NCBI RefSeq assembly: GCF_900104725.1
Contig: NZ_LT629758.1
Span: 9,758,001-9,822,000, forward strand
Direction: 5' to 3'
Length of the DNA: 64,000 bases
Origin: Actinoplanes derwentensis
Lineage (GTDB): Bacteria > Actinomycetota > Actinomycetes > Mycobacteriales > Micromonosporaceae
In this document: in pieces, positions 7,717 to 18,722 of the stretch
How the letters are laid out: every line of letters starts with the position of its first letter
How positions within the stretch are numbered: position 1 is the stretch's first letter
The notes under the pieces: generated by a model
Database searches by the model: none
Seen by the model: only the letters and a program-made list of their open reading frames with translations
Told to the model about the DNA's origin: nothing
Translations under genes and position numbers: made by a program

Positions 7717-9618
7717 ATGGAAACGGATGGGCTCTTCTCCCTCACGCCGCCGGACGCGCGGACCACGGAACCGGCTGGTGCCGGCACCGCTGGATTCGGG
7801 CGTCCCGCCGGTGACGCGCCGCTTCCGGTGCGCATGCGGCCAGCCTCGCTGGACGAGCTGATCGGGCAGGGGCACCTGCTGGCGCCCGGCGCCCCGTTGC
7901 GCCAGCTGGTCACCGGTGCCAGCCCGATGTCGGTGATCCTGTGGGGGCCGCCCGGCACCGGCAAGACCACCATCGCGCACCTCGTCGCCAACGCGACGGA
8001 CCGCAAGTTCGTCGCCATGTCCGCGCTGACCGCAGGTGTCAAGGACGTGCGCGCGGTGATCGACACGGCGCGCCGGGAGCGGCGTTACGGCGGACCGCCG
8101 ACCGTGCTGTTCATCGATGAGGTCCACCGTTTCAGCAAGACTCAGCAGGATTCGCTGCTCGCCGCGGTCGAGGACCGGACGGTCACCCTGCTCGCGGCGA
8201 CCACCGAGAACCCCTACTTCTCGGTCATTTCGCCCCTGCTCTCCCGCTGTGTGCTGCTGACTCTTCAGCCCCTCGACGAGGACGACGTCCGCCGTCTCCT
8301 CCGCCGCGCGGTCACCGACGAGCGCGGGCTGGGCGGTTCGGTCACGCTCACCCCGCAGGCCGAGGAGCATCTGGTGCGCCTGGCGTCCGGTGACGTCCGC
8401 AAAGCTCTGACCGCGCTGGAGGCCGCAGCCGGTTCGGCGCTCGCACAGGACGTCGCGGAGATCGACCTCTCCACCGCCGAGAAGGCGGTCGACGTGGCGG
8501 CGGTCCGTTACGACCGCGACGGCGACGCGCACTACGACATCATCAGCGCGTTCATCAAGAGCATGCGCGGCAGCGATCCCGACGCGGCCCTGCATTACCT
8601 GGCCCGGATGCTGGTCGCGGGCGAGGACCCGCGGTTCCTCGCCCGGCGCATCGTCATCTTCGCCAGTGAGGACATCGGGATGGCCGATCCGCAGGCGCTG
8701 CTGGTGGCGACCGCGGCGGCCCAGGCGGTGCAGAACGTGGGGCTTCCCGAAGCCGGACTCAATCTCGCGCACGCGGTGGTGCACCTGGCCACCGCGCCCA
8801 AGTCGAACAGTGTCACCGTCGCCCTCGGCGAGGCGATGGCCGACGTCCGGGCCGGGCGAGGCGGGCCGGTCCCGTCGCACCTGCGGGATGGGCACTATCC
8901 GGGTTCGCGGGGGCTCGGGCACGGAATCGGCTATCGCTACCCGCACGACGATTCGCGAGGTGTGGTCCGCCAGCAGTACGTTCCGGACGATCTTGTCGGT
9001 ACCGACTACTATCGCCCGACCGATCACGGTGCCGAGCGGGCGGTGGCCGAGCGGGTGCCGCGACTCCGGCGGATCGTGCGGGGTCTCGGCCCGGCGGCCC
9101 GGCCGCCCGCTGGTGACGTCTCGGAAGGGCGGCGAGTGACTACGGGTGGCCCACAGGTAGCGCGTGGTGATCATTCGGATGGATCTTCCGAGACTGCCGA
9201 GAAAGCGAATTCCGGCGCGCTGAGCAGCGCGAATGACGATTCGGTGTCAGTCGCGGACCCCGTGGTGGGTGGTGCTTCAGGCTCGGATGAGTCACAGTTT
9301 TCGGCGGACTCCGAACCGGAAAACGCGAAGACGACTTCGGTGCGTCACATAACTGTGGCGGAAAGTGTTGAAGTCGCTGGCGGTAACGATCCAGATCCAG
9401 CGGACGGAACCGATGATCCCGGTTCCCCGCCGGGGAAGAGACCACCCGGGAGAAAACGGCCCGGGAACAAGCAGTCCGGGAGTGAACCGGCCGGGAGCGC
9501 GACAACCGGAGCCCGGCCGGCCGAGGACGAGCCGGACGGACGAGGTTCGGCTGAGGCAGCAGGCCGGAACGCGAGTGTTGACGACAGCGGCGACAGTGCC
9601 GGGAAGGAACAGCGGTGA
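7717..9618 (+). CDS. rarA: Replication-associated recombination protein A (RarA/MgsA) with long C-terminal extension
   Basis: 633 aa. AAA+ ATPase acting at stalled replication forks. Walker [10 protein letters not shown] (77-85), Walker B VLFIDE (130-135) and the sensor-1 region TTENPYF are intact, followed by the MgsA C-terminal tetramerisation domain with the conserved [11 protein letters not shown] segment. Family members usually end near residue 450-470. Here about 160 further residues (from roughly 474) are Ser/Asp/Glu/Gly/Pro-rich and low in complexity, including [13 protein letters not shown]. The DNA for the start of this tail (about 9160-9400) is less GC-rich than the surrounding genes. 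The stop overlaps the GTG of the giant downstream gene (GTGA), so the two are coupled. ATG 7717 fits a leaderless promoter. Confidence 0.93.
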   Translation: METDGLFSLTPPDARTTEPAGAGTAGFGRPAGDAPLPVRMRPASLDELIGQGHLLAPGAPLRQLVTGASPMSVILWGPPGTGKTTIAHLVANATDRKFVAMSALTAGVKDVRAVIDTARRERRYGGPPTVLFIDEVHRFSKTQQDSLLAAVEDRTVTLLAATTENPYFSVISPLLSRCVLLTLQPLDEDDVRRLLRRAVTDERGLGGSVTLTPQAEEHLVRLASGDVRKALTALEAAAGSALAQDVAEIDLSTAEKAVDVAAVRYDRDGDAHYDIISAFIKSMRGSDPDAALHYLARMLVAGEDPRFLARRIVIFASEDIGMADPQALLVATAAAQAVQNVGLPEAGLNLAHAVVHLATAPKSNSVTVALGEAMADVRAGRGGPVPSHLRDGHYPGSRGLGHGIGYRYPHDDSRGVVRQQYVPDDLVGTDYYRPTDHGAERAVAERVPRLRRIVRGLGPAARPPAGDVSEGRRVTTGGPQVARGDHSDGSSETAEKANSGALSSANDDSVSVADPVVGGASGSDESQFSADSEPENAKTTSVRHITVAESVEVAGGNDPDPADGTDDPGSPPGKRPPGRKRPGNKQSGSEPAGSATTGARPAEDEPDGRGSAEAAGRNASVDDSGDSAGKEQR

Positions 9619-12600
9619 CAGGGCGGGGTGCCGATCGACCCGACGACGAGACGGGTCCGCGCGACGAGCAGGGCGGGAAGAACCGCCGGCGCTTCGGGCG
9701 TGGAGGCCGTGCCGAGCAGCCGGTTGTTCCCCAGGAGGTCTCCGGCGAGGAGGTCGGCTGGCTCGATGACCTACGGACGGCCAAGCAGGACCGCAGCGCC
9801 ATCGGCCCGGGGACCTTCCCCGGTGAGGGGCGGATCAGCAAGTCCGGGCGGATGGCTCCCGGCCCTGACGACGTTCCCGACGACGACTTCGCGTTCCCCG
9901 GCGAGCCGGGCGACGACTTCGACGAGCCCGCGGCCCAGCGGGAGCCTCGCGGTGGCCAGCCTGATTCCGGACAGGTGAGTCCGGGCCCGGCGCCCCGGGG
10001 AGCGGCCGGTCCGGCCGGTCCGCCCGGCCAGCGTCCCGGTCCGGCTGGACCTATGGGTCCGGGCCAGCGCCCGGGAGCGGGACCGTCGGGTCCGGTCTCG
10101 CCCGGCGCGGGCCAGCGTGGGGCCGCCGGTGTGCCCGGACAGATGCCGCCGGGTCAGATGCCGGCAGGTCAGATGCCGCCGCCGGGGCAGCGGTCCGGTG
10201 CGATGCCGCACGGCCAACTTCCGCCCGGCGTGGTCGGTCCCGGCCAGGCGCCGTCGGGGCCCGTCCCTTCCGGTCAGCTCCCACCCGGCGGTGCGCCGGC
10301 TGGTCAGATGCCGCCCGGACAGGGCCAGTTCGATCCGGCGGGCCGCGGACGCCGTGGCCCGGGCCCGGCCGGACAGCGCCCTCCCACCGGTCAGATGCCA
10401 CCTGGCCAGATGCCTCCCGGTCAGGGCGGTCCTGTTCAGGGCGGCCCTGGTCAGATGCCGCAAGGACCGGGCGGACCCGGCCAGATGATGCAAGGACCGG
10501 GCGGACCTGGTCAGATGCCGAATGGGCCCAGCGGTCCCGGTCCGGTGGCGCAGGGTCAGGGCCGACCCGGCCAGATGTCCCAGGGTGGACCCGGTCAGAT
10601 GCAGCCGGGTCCCGGCGGACCCGGTCAGATGCAGCCGGGTCCCGGTGGGCCTGGTCAGATGCCGCAGGGCGGGCCGCCCGGTATGGGCGCGGGGCAGATG
10701 CCGCCCGGCGCGCGCCGGGCAGGCCCGCAGCCGGGCGGTCGTGCGCAGGTCGGTCAGGAGCCGGGCAGTGGGCGCCGCCAGATCGACGCGGACCTCTCCG
10801 GGCAGATGTTCCCCGGACAACCCCCAGCTTCTGGTACGGCGGTCCCGCTCTCCGGCAACGCCCCGGAGATCCCGGCGCCCCGCCCCGGGACACCCGCTGC
10901 TCGCGGTGCCGCTTCCGGGGTCCGCCCGGTGTCGCCGGGTCAGCGTTCGGCGGGTCCCGGTATTCGGCCGACCTCACCGGCCGGTCCCGCGCGAGACCGT
11001 TTCCGTCCCGCGGACCCGGTCTCGGGTGGTCCTGACGCGGCGCACCGTTCCGGCCCCATCCCGCGTGGCTTCGACGAGGTGCACCAGTCCGGTCCGATCC
11101 CGAACGCCTATGACGCTGTACATCAGTCGGGCCCCATCCCGCGTGGTTACGACGAGGTCAATCAGTCCGGGCCGATTCCGCGTGGCTTCGACGAGGTGCA
11201 CCAGTCGGGGCCGATTCCGCGTGGCTATGACGAGGTCCATCAGTCCGGGCCTATCCCGAACGCCTATGACGAGGTTCACCAGTCCGGCCCGATACCGAGC
11301 GGGTATGACGAGATCCACCAGTCGGGGGCGATCCCGAACGGGTATGACCAAGGCCGGAGCTATGGGAGCGCGGCGCCGACGTCGCCGGGTGCGGTCGGCG
11401 AACAGCCTGGCCGGGGACGGAAGCGGCGGGCGCGTGCCGAAGAAGGCGTAGCCGAGGAGCGAACCGGACGCCATGGGCGGGCCGGGCAGCCGGACCCGGA
11501 GGGCGACTTCGGCCACCGGGCCGACCAGGACGCGCCGGGAGACGAGGGCTCGGGCCGGCACGGTGCTTCGTGGGCCGCCACCGGTACCGGCTCGCACGCC
11601 GCCTTCCCCCGGACTGGCTCCGAGACCGGTTCGCACGCGTTCGTACAGACCGGCAGCGAGACCGGAAGCCACGGTGTGATCCGTCGCGGCGACGAGCAGT
11701 CGCCCGCTGACGGATGGCCCGGAGCGGACGGGCAGTCCGGAGAGGCGCGTTCGCCGGGCGAGTCGCGCCGTCGCCGGAACGCGCGTCGAGGTGAAGACCC
11801 GGACGAGCCTGAGATCGGCGGATTCACCGGCACGCCGGACGTTCCCGGCCCGCGCCGCATCGGCCCTGGTGACGGGCGTCCGGTGCGAGCAGCGGCGGTT
11901 GTCCCGCCGGTGGTCCCGGGTCGGCAGGGTGCCCGTACCCCCGCAGTCCCCGGTCGTGCCGGAGCCATGGCCGACAGTACCTCCGGAATCATCCAGCGCC
12001 CCGGAACCGGGCGTGTCCAGCGCGGACCGGGAGTCCCGCCACAGACCGGCGAGGACCGCACCTCCGGCGCCGGTGTCTCGGTTCCGGAACAGGCCGGACC
12101 CGGCCGCCGAGCGGCCCGAGCGGATGGTCCGGGCCGTGGGGATGGTTCGGGGCGAGCGGATGGTCCGGGTGGCGTGCAAGCCGCCGGAGCCTTCCCGGCT
12201 GACGGCGAGGAGCACACCGGACGGCACAGCGGGGTACGGCCGGACGCCCCCGGGATGGCCCGGGCCGGAGCGGCAGCGCCCGTCTCCGGCAACGGTCCCG
12301 CCCAGCAGATGGGGCCCGGCCGAGCCGTGGCCGGTCAGCCCGGCCACGGTGGAATGCCGCCCAACGGGCCTGGCGGAATGCCGTCTAACGGCCCGGGTGC
12401 GATGCCGCCCACCGGTCCTGTCGGCCTGCCCGGGAACGGTCCCGGCGGCCCTGGTGGTCCTGGCGGTATTTCTGCGGGTGGCCCTGGTGGGATGGCTCCT
12501 GGCGGTCCCGACGGTGGTCCTGCCCGTGGCGGAGCTCAGGTACCGGGCCGAGGCCCGGTGCGGGGTGGCGCGGCGGTGCCCGGACGTGGGCCGGATGGAA

Positions 12601-14930
12601 CGAATCCGGCCGCCATGGGTGCGGTCGCCCCCGGCCGGGGACGACCCGGACGGGGCCCGGGGGGCACTGACAACGGCCCCGCAGGTCTGAACGGCCCGGA
12701 TGGCGGCACCGGTGTGGTGTCGCGGCACGGTAGGCCTGGACCGGACGGCGGTCCGGCCGACCGGGATGGCGGGACCGCTGCGGTCTCGCGTCGCGGGATG
12801 CCGGGGCCGGAGAGTGGTACCGGTGCGGTGTCGCGTCATCAGCGGCCCGGCCCGGACGACGATGTGACCGGGATGGCCGGGCGTGGCGCGGCTGGTTCGG
12901 GCGATGGGCCCGGACGTGCGGGCGCCGGGCCCGACGGTGGACCCAACGGTCCGCAGAGGCGTAGTGGACCGGGCCGTCGTGGCGCCGGTCCCGGAAATGG
13001 ACCGTCCGGGGCGCCGCCTCGTGGAGCTGACGGTTCGCGGGCGACGGGCGGTGCGCCGGTACCGGGACAGGGCCTGGACGGCCCGTCGCGGGCGATGGGC
13101 GGAGCCGCTGTACCGGGCCGCGCCGGGATGGGGCCTGACGGCTCGCCGCAGGGGGCACATGCCGGCAACGGCCCGGACGGACCGTCCCGTGCCATGGGTG
13201 GCGCGTCGATCCCCGGCCAGGGGCCGGACGGCCCTTCGCGGGCGATGGGCGGTGCCTCGGTTCCCGGTCAGGGGCCGGACGCATTCTCGCGTGCCTTGGG
13301 TGGCGCGCCGGTTCCCGGACCGGGACCGGACGGCCCTTCTCGGGCGATGGGCGGCGCTGCCGTTCCCGGACGGGCTATGCCCGGACCGGACGCCGGCGAG
13401 GGTCGGCCGATGGGCCCGGGGCCGAGAGACGGCATGGGCCCGGGAGGGCCTGGTCCACGCGACGGTATGGGTGCGGGTTCGCGTTCCGGGATGGGACCAG
13501 GCGGTCCCGGTGCCCGCGACGGGATGGGTCCTGGCGGCCCCGGTCAGCGTGACGGCGGCGGTCCGGCCAGTGGCATGGGCCCTGGTGGTCCTGGTTCGCG
13601 TGAGGGCAGAGGGCCCGGTGGTCCTGGGCATCGGGACGGGACGGGGCCTGTCCGGGGCGGTGCGGTGGTGCCCGGGCGGGCTGTTGGAGGGCCTGACGGT
13701 GGTTCTGGGCAGGCTACGGGTTCGGTGATGCCGGGCGGGGCGGCGATGGGTGCTGCCTCCGTCGGTGCGGCTCCGGCCGGGTCGGCTTCGGTGGGTTCCG
13801 CTTCGGTGGGTTCCGCTTCGGTCGGGGCTGCCGCGGTGGGCGGTGCCTCGGTCGGTGCTGCCTCTGTGGGAATGGGCGCCGGGCGAGGTGGTCCTGAACG
13901 GACGGACGGGCGGCCGGGCGCGGGACGGGCCGGGGTCGCTGGTGGGCCGGGTGCCGGGTCCGGAGCAGGGCTGGGCGGTAACGGCAGCGGCGGCTCGAAC
14001 GGCGTCGGTGATGGCCCTGACGGCGGCGTCGGCACTAACAGCGGCGGCAATGGCGGCAACGGCCCGAACCGGGGCAATGGCCCGAACGGCGGCAGCGGCG
14101 GTGGCCCTAACACCGGCGGTCCGAACGGCGGCGTCGGTGGGAACGGCAGTGGTGGTGGGAGTGGCCGGGCGGGTGCCGGTGGTGTTCGCGGTGGGGCTTC
14201 GGTCGTACCGGCGGCGGGGTTTGATCCTCGGGTGGAACCGGCGGCGGACTCGGCGGATGAGAAGGCTGAGGGTGGTCTGGCTGAGCTGCGCCGCAAGATG
14301 CGGACTCAGCGGCGGCTGCGGCTGGTGACGTTGATCTCGCTCGCCGCGATGGTGCTGCTGGTGCTGCCGGTTTTCTTCGGGGTTCGGGCGATGAGTACCG
14401 ACCCGGTCTTCGCCTCGCTGGACCGGTTGCAGGTGGACAGCTGGGCGGAGACCGCGCCGCCGAAGGATCAGGAGTTCGGCAGCGCCCTGTGCATCGAGGA
14501 GTGTTCGTTCCGGGAGCGGGAGGCCGCGTCGGATCGGCCGTTCCCGGAGACGGCCACCGAATATTCGGAGGCGCTGTCCAAGGCGGGCTGGACGCAGTGG
14601 AAGGCGGCGGCCTGTGAGAAGCCGGCCCGCCCGGAGGAGGAGAGTCACAGCTGCTGGCGGCTGGACGAGCTGACTCTGGATCTCTTCGTGGGCCTGCCGG
14701 GGTGTGCGGTGGACCAGTTCGCGGCCGAGTTGAACCCGCTGGCCGCCGAGGAACCGGTGGAACCGCAGGAGCCGGGGGAGTGCGCCGGGTCGTCGGTGCG
14801 GATCAAGGTGCAGAACACGATCGTCGACACTCGGGGCAAGACGGACACCGCTCCGGGGCCGCTGGGGGAGACGCCGGACACCGTGTTGCCGGACACGGAT
14901 TCCATCTTCCCGACACCCCAGGCGTCCTGA
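9615..14930 (+). CDS. Giant Gly/Pro-rich repeat protein with one C-terminal membrane helix and Cys-containing outer domain
   Basis: 1771 aa, function unknown. Order: an acidic/basic N-terminus (1-115) with a non-repetitive motif [20 protein letters not shown]; collagen-like GQMPPG repeats (about 175-365); eight 13-residue repeats (477-580); TGSETGSH repeats; a long GP/GGPG region with [12 protein letters not shown] units; SVGSA pentapeptides; and an Asn/Gly-rich stretch. Then come a basic segment ([11 protein letters not shown]), one membrane helix at about 1570-1590 ([20 protein letters not shown]), and an about 180-residue outer domain with six cysteines (CIEEC, AAC, HSC, PGC, GEC). With no signal peptide and basic residues before the helix, the repeats should be cytoplasmic (N-in). 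GTG 9615 overlaps the rarA stop and has AGGAAC upstream. The continuous frame over 5.3 kb, the in-frame repeats and the folded-looking ends argue that it is real. Confidence 0.82.
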   Translation: MTGRGADRPDDETGPRDEQGGKNRRRFGRGGRAEQPVVPQEVSGEEVGWLDDLRTAKQDRSAIGPGTFPGEGRISKSGRMAPGPDDVPDDDFAFPGEPGDDFDEPAAQREPRGGQPDSGQVSPGPAPRGAAGPAGPPGQRPGPAGPMGPGQRPGAGPSGPVSPGAGQRGAAGVPGQMPPGQMPAGQMPPPGQRSGAMPHGQLPPGVVGPGQAPSGPVPSGQLPPGGAPAGQMPPGQGQFDPAGRGRRGPGPAGQRPPTGQMPPGQMPPGQGGPVQGGPGQMPQGPGGPGQMMQGPGGPGQMPNGPSGPGPVAQGQGRPGQMSQGGPGQMQPGPGGPGQMQPGPGGPGQMPQGGPPGMGAGQMPPGARRAGPQPGGRAQVGQEPGSGRRQIDADLSGQMFPGQPPASGTAVPLSGNAPEIPAPRPGTPAARGAASGVRPVSPGQRSAGPGIRPTSPAGPARDRFRPADPVSGGPDAAHRSGPIPRGFDEVHQSGPIPNAYDAVHQSGPIPRGYDEVNQSGPIPRGFDEVHQSGPIPRGYDEVHQSGPIPNAYDEVHQSGPIPSGYDEIHQSGAIPNGYDQGRSYGSAAPTSPGAVGEQPGRGRKRRARAEEGVAEERTGRHGRAGQPDPEGDFGHRADQDAPGDEGSGRHGASWAATGTGSHAAFPRTGSETGSHAFVQTGSETGSHGVIRRGDEQSPADGWPGADGQSGEARSPGESRRRRNARRGEDPDEPEIGGFTGTPDVPGPRRIGPGDGRPVRAAAVVPPVVPGRQGARTPAVPGRAGAMADSTSGIIQRPGTGRVQRGPGVPPQTGEDRTSGAGVSVPEQAGPGRRAARADGPGRGDGSGRADGPGGVQAAGAFPADGEEHTGRHSGVRPDAPGMARAGAAAPVSGNGPAQQMGPGRAVAGQPGHGGMPPNGPGGMPSNGPGAMPPTGPVGLPGNGPGGPGGPGGISAGGPGGMAPGGPDGGPARGGAQVPGRGPVRGGAAVPGRGPDGTNPAAMGAVAPGRGRPGRGPGGTDNGPAGLNGPDGGTGVVSRHGRPGPDGGPADRDGGTAAVSRRGMPGPESGTGAVSRHQRPGPDDDVTGMAGRGAAGSGDGPGRAGAGPDGGPNGPQRRSGPGRRGAGPGNGPSGAPPRGADGSRATGGAPVPGQGLDGPSRAMGGAAVPGRAGMGPDGSPQGAHAGNGPDGPSRAMGGASIPGQGPDGPSRAMGGASVPGQGPDAFSRALGGAPVPGPGPDGPSRAMGGAAVPGRAMPGPDAGEGRPMGPGPRDGMGPGGPGPRDGMGAGSRSGMGPGGPGARDGMGPGGPGQRDGGGPASGMGPGGPGSREGRGPGGPGHRDGTGPVRGGAVVPGRAVGGPDGGSGQATGSVMPGGAAMGAASVGAAPAGSASVGSASVGSASVGAAAVGGASVGAASVGMGAGRGGPERTDGRPGAGRAGVAGGPGAGSGAGLGGNGSGGSNGVGDGPDGGVGTNSGGNGGNGPNRGNGPNGGSGGGPNTGGPNGGVGGNGSGGGSGRAGAGGVRGGASVVPAAGFDPRVEPAADSADEKAEGGLAELRRKMRTQRRLRLVTLISLAAMVLLVLPVFFGVRAMSTDPVFASLDRLQVDSWAETAPPKDQEFGSALCIEECSFREREAASDRPFPETATEYSEALSKAGWTQWKAAACEKPARPEEESHSCWRLDELTLDLFVGLPGCAVDQFAAELNPLAAEEPVEPQEPGECAGSSVRIKVQNTIVDTRGKTDTAPGPLGETPDTVLPDTDSIFPTPQAS
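10137..10710 (+). repeat. Collagen-like GQMPPG repeat region inside the giant gene
   Basis: In-frame degenerate hexapeptide repeats built on [16 protein letters not shown] and close variants. At DNA level they recur as GGTCAGATGCC-like units. Gly recurs frequently but not strictly every third residue, so a true collagen triple helix is not established. Confidence 0.85.
11043..11354 (+). repeat. Eight 39-bp tandem repeats (13-aa units)
   Basis: Eight consecutive 13-residue units with consensus [13 protein letters not shown]: the variable slots are R/N/S at position 8, G/A at 9 and F/Y at 10, and the last unit degenerates to [13 protein letters not shown]. All are in frame with no indels. Synonymous codons vary between copies, so selection on the protein rather than very recent amplification is likely. 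Confidence 0.92.
13071..13383 (+). repeat. [12 protein letters not shown](S/A)VPG(Q/R) repeats inside the giant gene
   Basis: Five recognisable copies of a 17-20 residue unit with core GPSRAMGGA followed by VPG or IPG; one copy is diverged ([14 protein letters not shown]) and one interruption carries a different spacer ([11 protein letters not shown]). Confidence 0.8.
13749..13871 (+). repeat. Pentapeptide (G-S/A-A-S-V) repeats inside the giant gene
   Basis: Eight consecutive five-residue units of the type [10 protein letters not shown], in frame, encoded by near-identical 15-nt blocks around TCGGTGGGTTCCGCT. Length variation by slippage would preserve the frame. Confidence 0.85.
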
Positions 14931-15010
14931 CGCGGGTGGTGGTCACGGACGGTAGGGTCTGCTAGTCGTCTCGCCGAATCCGTGACCACCCGAATAGGAG
15001 ACCGCGCCAC

Positions 15011-15460
15011 ATGAATGCCGGAGATATCGCAGGCCTTGTCGCGGCGGGCGCCTTCCTCATGCTCGTTCTGGTGCTGGCAGTGCCGATCCTCAAGCTGGGG
15101 CGCACCATCGACGCCACGACCAACGCGATCAACGACGTGGTCGACCGGACCGGGCCGCTGCTCACCAACGTGAATCACACGGTGGAGAACGTGAACGTGG
15201 CGTTGAGCCAGGTGCAGGTCTCTTTGGACGGTGTGAACGTGCAGCTGGCCAAGGTCGACACGATGACCGAGCACGCGCAGAACGTGTCGGCGAACATCGC
15301 GAACCTGGTCACCGTCGTGTCGGCGGCTGCCGCGAACCCGCTGGTCAAGGTCGCTTCGTTCGGGTACGGCCTGCGTAAGGCCGCGAACGCGCGCCGCAGT
15401 GCCGAGGACGAGCGTGAGGTCCGTGCCTCGATCAAGCAGCGCCGCAAGGCCGCCCGCTGA
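15011..15460 (+). CDS. DUF948-containing membrane protein
   Basis: 149 aa. One N-terminal helix (IAGLVAAGAFLMLVLVLAVPIL) is followed by an amphipathic region rich in Val/Asn/Asp (TTNAINDVVDRT, VENVNVALSQVQVSLDGVNVQL), typical of the chemotaxis-receptor-like coiled-coil of DUF948, and a basic C-terminus (KQRRKAAR). It is a membrane-anchored cytoplasmic or cell-wall-side coiled coil of unknown function. ATG 15011 has TAGGAGA upstream. It lies between the giant gene and a small DUF6167-type gene, just before alaS, a conserved actinobacterial position. Confidence 0.88.
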   Translation: MNAGDIAGLVAAGAFLMLVLVLAVPILKLGRTIDATTNAINDVVDRTGPLLTNVNHTVENVNVALSQVQVSLDGVNVQLAKVDTMTEHAQNVSANIANLVTVVSAAAANPLVKVASFGYGLRKAANARRSAEDEREVRASIKQRRKAAR

Positions 15461-15496
15461 CCGAGCCCGACCACCGGAGAGAGGTATCACGCCGTC

Positions 15497-15787
15497 ATGA
15501 AGCGTCTGCTGTGGCTCGGTGTCGGCTTGGCCGTCGGCGCCCTGGTCGTCCGCAAGCTGAACCAGAAGGCCAACGAGTTCACCCCCACGGGCATCGCCAC
15601 CTCGCTGTCGGAATCCGCTGGCGGCCTCGTCGAGTCGGTGCGTAACTTCGTGGAAGACGTCCGCGAGGGGATGACCGAGCGGGAGCAGCAGATCCACGAG
15701 GCCTTCGCCGCGGGTGAGCTGTACGAGGACAAGTTCGCCGAGTTGCGTGACGATGCGCAGCCCGGATCGCAGGAGGAGAACCGATGA
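15497..15787 (+). CDS. DUF6167-like small protein
   Basis: 96 aa. A short hydrophobic N-terminus ([20 protein letters not shown]) precedes a helical, charged region ([31 protein letters not shown]). This is the small protein typically found between the DUF948 gene and alaS in actinobacteria; I assign the family from memory of that context and the N-terminal pattern. Its stop overlaps the alaS start (ATGA), indicating translational coupling. Function unknown. Confidence 0.78.
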   Translation: MKRLLWLGVGLAVGALVVRKLNQKANEFTPTGIATSLSESAGGLVESVRNFVEDVREGMTEREQQIHEAFAAGELYEDKFAELRDDAQPGSQEENR

Positions 15788-18465
15788 AAACGGCGGAGAT
15801 CAAGCGGCGCTATCTGGCGCATTTCGAGGCGAACGGCCATACGGTCGTCCCGAGCGCTCCGCTGCCCGCTATCGACGACCCGAACCTGCTGTTCATCAAC
15901 GCCGGCATGGTGCAGTTCGTGCCGTACTTCCTGGGTCAGCAGACCCCGCCATTCAACCGGGCGGTCAGCGTCCAGAAGTGCATCCGGACGCCGGACATCG
16001 ACGAGGTCGGCAAGACCAGCCGGCACGGCACGTTCTTCCAGATGAACGGCAACTTCTCGTTCGGTGACTACTTCAAGGAAGGCGCGATCAAGCTCGCCTG
16101 GGATCTGTCGACGAAGTCGGTGGCCGACGGCGGTTTCGGGCTGGACCCGTCGCGGATCTGGCCGACCGTCTACCTGGACGACGACGAGGCGTTCGAGTTG
16201 TGGCGCGGGATCGGTGTGCCGGACGAGCACATCGTGCGCCGGGGCAAGAAGGACAACTACTGGTCGATGGGCATTCCCGGCCCGGCCGGCCCGTGTTCGG
16301 AGCTGTTCTACGACCGTGGCCCGGAGTACGGCAAGGACGGCGGCCCCGAGGTCGACGAGGACCGGTTCATGGAGTTCTGGAACCTGGTCTTCATGCAGTA
16401 CGAGATCACCGATGTGAAGTCGAAGGAGGACTTCACGATCGTCGGTGACCTGCCGAAGCAGAACATCGACACCGGCATGGGCCTGGAGCGCATCGCGTCG
16501 ATCCTGCAGGGTGTCGACAACCTGTACGAGATCGACGAGGTCCGCCCGATCCTGGCCCGTGCGGCCGAGATGACCGGTAAGAACTACGGCGCCAACTCGG
16601 GCCACGTCGCGGGCGAGTCGCACCCCGACGACGTCCGCCTGCGGGTGATCGCCGACCACGTGCGGACCGCGCTGATGCTGATCGGCGACGGTGTGGTGCC
16701 GGCGAACGACGGCCGTGGTTACGTGCTGCGCCGCATCATGCGCCGGGCGATCCGGTCGATCCGGCTGCTGGGCTGGCAGGAGCCGGCGCTGCCGATCCTG
16801 CTGCCGATCGCGCGGGACTGCATGTCCCCGTCGTACCCGGAGCTGGCGTCGGACTTCGAGCGGATCTCCACGTACGCGTACGCGGAGGAGGACGCGTTCC
16901 TCTCCACGCTGAAGTCGGGCACCACGATCCTGGACACGGCGATCATCGACACCAAGAGCGGTGGACGGACGCAGCTCAGCGGGGACAAGGCGTTCCAGCT
17001 GCACGACACGTACGGCTTCCCGATCGACCTGACCCTGGAGATCGCGCAGGAGCAGGGCCTGGAGGTCGACCAGGAGGGTTTCCGGCGGCTGATGGCCGAC
17101 CAGCGGAACCGGGCGAAGGCGGACGCGGCGGCGCGCAAGACGGGTCACGCCGACCTGTCCGCGTACCGTTCGGCGCTGGACTCCGGCGGCGCGGTCGAGT
17201 TCACCGGCTACCAGGAGATCACCCGGGAGTCGCGGGTCCGGGCGCTGATCGGCGCGAGTGGCCGGATCGAGGTGGCCGGTGAGGGTGACTTCGTCGAGCT
17301 GGTCCTGGACACCACCCCGTTCTACGCCGAGGGCGGTGGCCAGCAGGCCGACAACGGCGTGATCAACGTCGGCGGCGGCCGGCTGGAGATCGTCGACGTG
17401 CAACAGCCGTTGCCGGGCCTGATCGTGCACAAGGCGCGGGTGGTCCGGGGTGAGGTGCGCGCGGGTGAGACGGCGCTCGCCGAGATCGACGTGACCCGCC
17501 GTAAGGCGATCTCCCGGTCGCACACCGCGACCCACCTGGTGCACCAGACGATGCGCAACTTCCTCGGTGAGTCGGCGACCCAGGCGGGTTCGCTGAACGC
17601 TCCGGGCCGGCTGCGGTTCGACTTCCACACCCCGGGCGCGGTCAGCCCGTCGGTGCTGTTCGACGTCGAGCAGCAGATCAACGAGGTGCTGCTGCGTGAC
17701 CTGGAGGTCACCGCGTTCACCACCTCGCAGGCGGAGGCGCGGCGGCTGGGCGCGATGGCGCTGTTCGGCGAGAAGTACGGCGACGAGGTCCGGGTCGTCG
17801 AGGTCGGTGACTACGCGCGGGAGCTGTGCGGTGGCACCCACGTGGCCCGTTCGGGTCAGCTGGGCCTCGTGAAGATCCTCAACGAGCAGTCGATCGGTTC
17901 CGGCGTACGCCGCGTGGAGGCCCTGGTGGGTCTGGACGCGTTCAGCTTCCTGGCCAAGGAGCACCTGCTGGTGTCGCGTCTGGCGGACCTGTTCCGGGTG
18001 CCCGGCGACCAGGTGGCCGACCGGGTCGAGCAGACCGTCACGGCGCTGCGCGACGCGGAGAAGGAACTGGAGAAGATGCGGGCGCAGATGGTCCTGGGCG
18101 GGGCGGGCGCGCTCGCCGGCCAGGCCAAGGACGTGCGCGGTGTCGCCTACGTGGGCACCGAGGCGCCGGAGGGTGCGGCCGGCAACGACGTGCGCACGCT
18201 CGCGCAGGAGATCCGCGGCAAGATCGACGCCGCTCGTCCGGCGGTCGTCGCGGTGACCGCGCGGGCCAACGGCAAGGCCTCGCTGATCGTGGCGATCAAC
18301 GCGGCGGCCAAGAGCCGTGGTGTCTCCGCGCAGGATCTGGTGAAGGCGGCGCTGTCCGGCCGGGGTGGCGGTAACGCCGATCTGGCGCAGGGTGGTGGTG
18401 TCCCGGCGGAGCAGGCGCCGGTGCTGCTCGCCGCGATCGAGAAAGCGATTGCCGACCTGGCATGA
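15784..18465 (+). CDS. alaS: Alanine--tRNA ligase
   Basis: 893 aa class II synthetase. The catalytic core begins with [18 protein letters not shown] and includes [10 protein letters not shown] and [22 protein letters not shown]. The editing domain has the zinc-binding residues His580 and His584 ([11 protein letters not shown]) and Cys682/His686 (CGGTHV), so mischarged Ser-/Gly-tRNA-Ala can be hydrolysed in cis. The C-Ala domain ends with [14 protein letters not shown], which binds the tRNA elbow. Full length for the family. ATG 15784 overlaps the previous stop. Confidence 0.98.
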   Translation: MKTAEIKRRYLAHFEANGHTVVPSAPLPAIDDPNLLFINAGMVQFVPYFLGQQTPPFNRAVSVQKCIRTPDIDEVGKTSRHGTFFQMNGNFSFGDYFKEGAIKLAWDLSTKSVADGGFGLDPSRIWPTVYLDDDEAFELWRGIGVPDEHIVRRGKKDNYWSMGIPGPAGPCSELFYDRGPEYGKDGGPEVDEDRFMEFWNLVFMQYEITDVKSKEDFTIVGDLPKQNIDTGMGLERIASILQGVDNLYEIDEVRPILARAAEMTGKNYGANSGHVAGESHPDDVRLRVIADHVRTALMLIGDGVVPANDGRGYVLRRIMRRAIRSIRLLGWQEPALPILLPIARDCMSPSYPELASDFERISTYAYAEEDAFLSTLKSGTTILDTAIIDTKSGGRTQLSGDKAFQLHDTYGFPIDLTLEIAQEQGLEVDQEGFRRLMADQRNRAKADAAARKTGHADLSAYRSALDSGGAVEFTGYQEITRESRVRALIGASGRIEVAGEGDFVELVLDTTPFYAEGGGQQADNGVINVGGGRLEIVDVQQPLPGLIVHKARVVRGEVRAGETALAEIDVTRRKAISRSHTATHLVHQTMRNFLGESATQAGSLNAPGRLRFDFHTPGAVSPSVLFDVEQQINEVLLRDLEVTAFTTSQAEARRLGAMALFGEKYGDEVRVVEVGDYARELCGGTHVARSGQLGLVKILNEQSIGSGVRRVEALVGLDAFSFLAKEHLLVSRLADLFRVPGDQVADRVEQTVTALRDAEKELEKMRAQMVLGGAGALAGQAKDVRGVAYVGTEAPEGAAGNDVRTLAQEIRGKIDAARPAVVAVTARANGKASLIVAINAAAKSRGVSAQDLVKAALSGRGGGNADLAQGGGVPAEQAPVLLAAIEKAIADLA

Positions 18466-18491
18466 GTCGGTCGATCTGAGGTCTACGATTC

Positions 18492-18522
18492 AAGGGCGCT
18501 CCGGGGGTTCCGGGGCGCCCTT
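18492..18522 (+). terminator. Intrinsic terminator after alaS
   Basis: AAGGGCGC pairs with GCGCCCTT across an inner CCGG/CCGG stem, followed by GCGTTTCTTT. It lies 27 nt after the alaS stop. Confidence 0.85.
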
Positions 18523-18722
18523 GCGTTTCTTTCACCCAAAGTGATCAAAAATGTCGTCTGTGTGGGTCATTTCTTAGCGGAACTTTAGGCCTTGTACCGG
18601 GTGGCGGCACGCGAACGGGTGATGCGGTTAAGCTCTGGGCGCGATCGGGTAGGCGATCATCTAAATGGTCGATCGCTACTCTTCGCATCAAGCGTTCGGT
18701 ACGGGAGGCACGTGTTGGTGCT

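Noticed and set aside
11043..11354. CRISPR-like array
   Set aside because: The 39-bp repeats have no unique spacers and all stay in frame inside a coding sequence; no cas genes are present.
10974..14648. 1224-codon open frame on the minus strand opposite the giant gene
   Set aside because: It is rich in Arg/Thr/Pro as expected when GC-biased Gly/Pro codons are read backwards; it has no start signal, no domain and no conserved ends. The plus frame has folded-looking termini and coupling to rarA.
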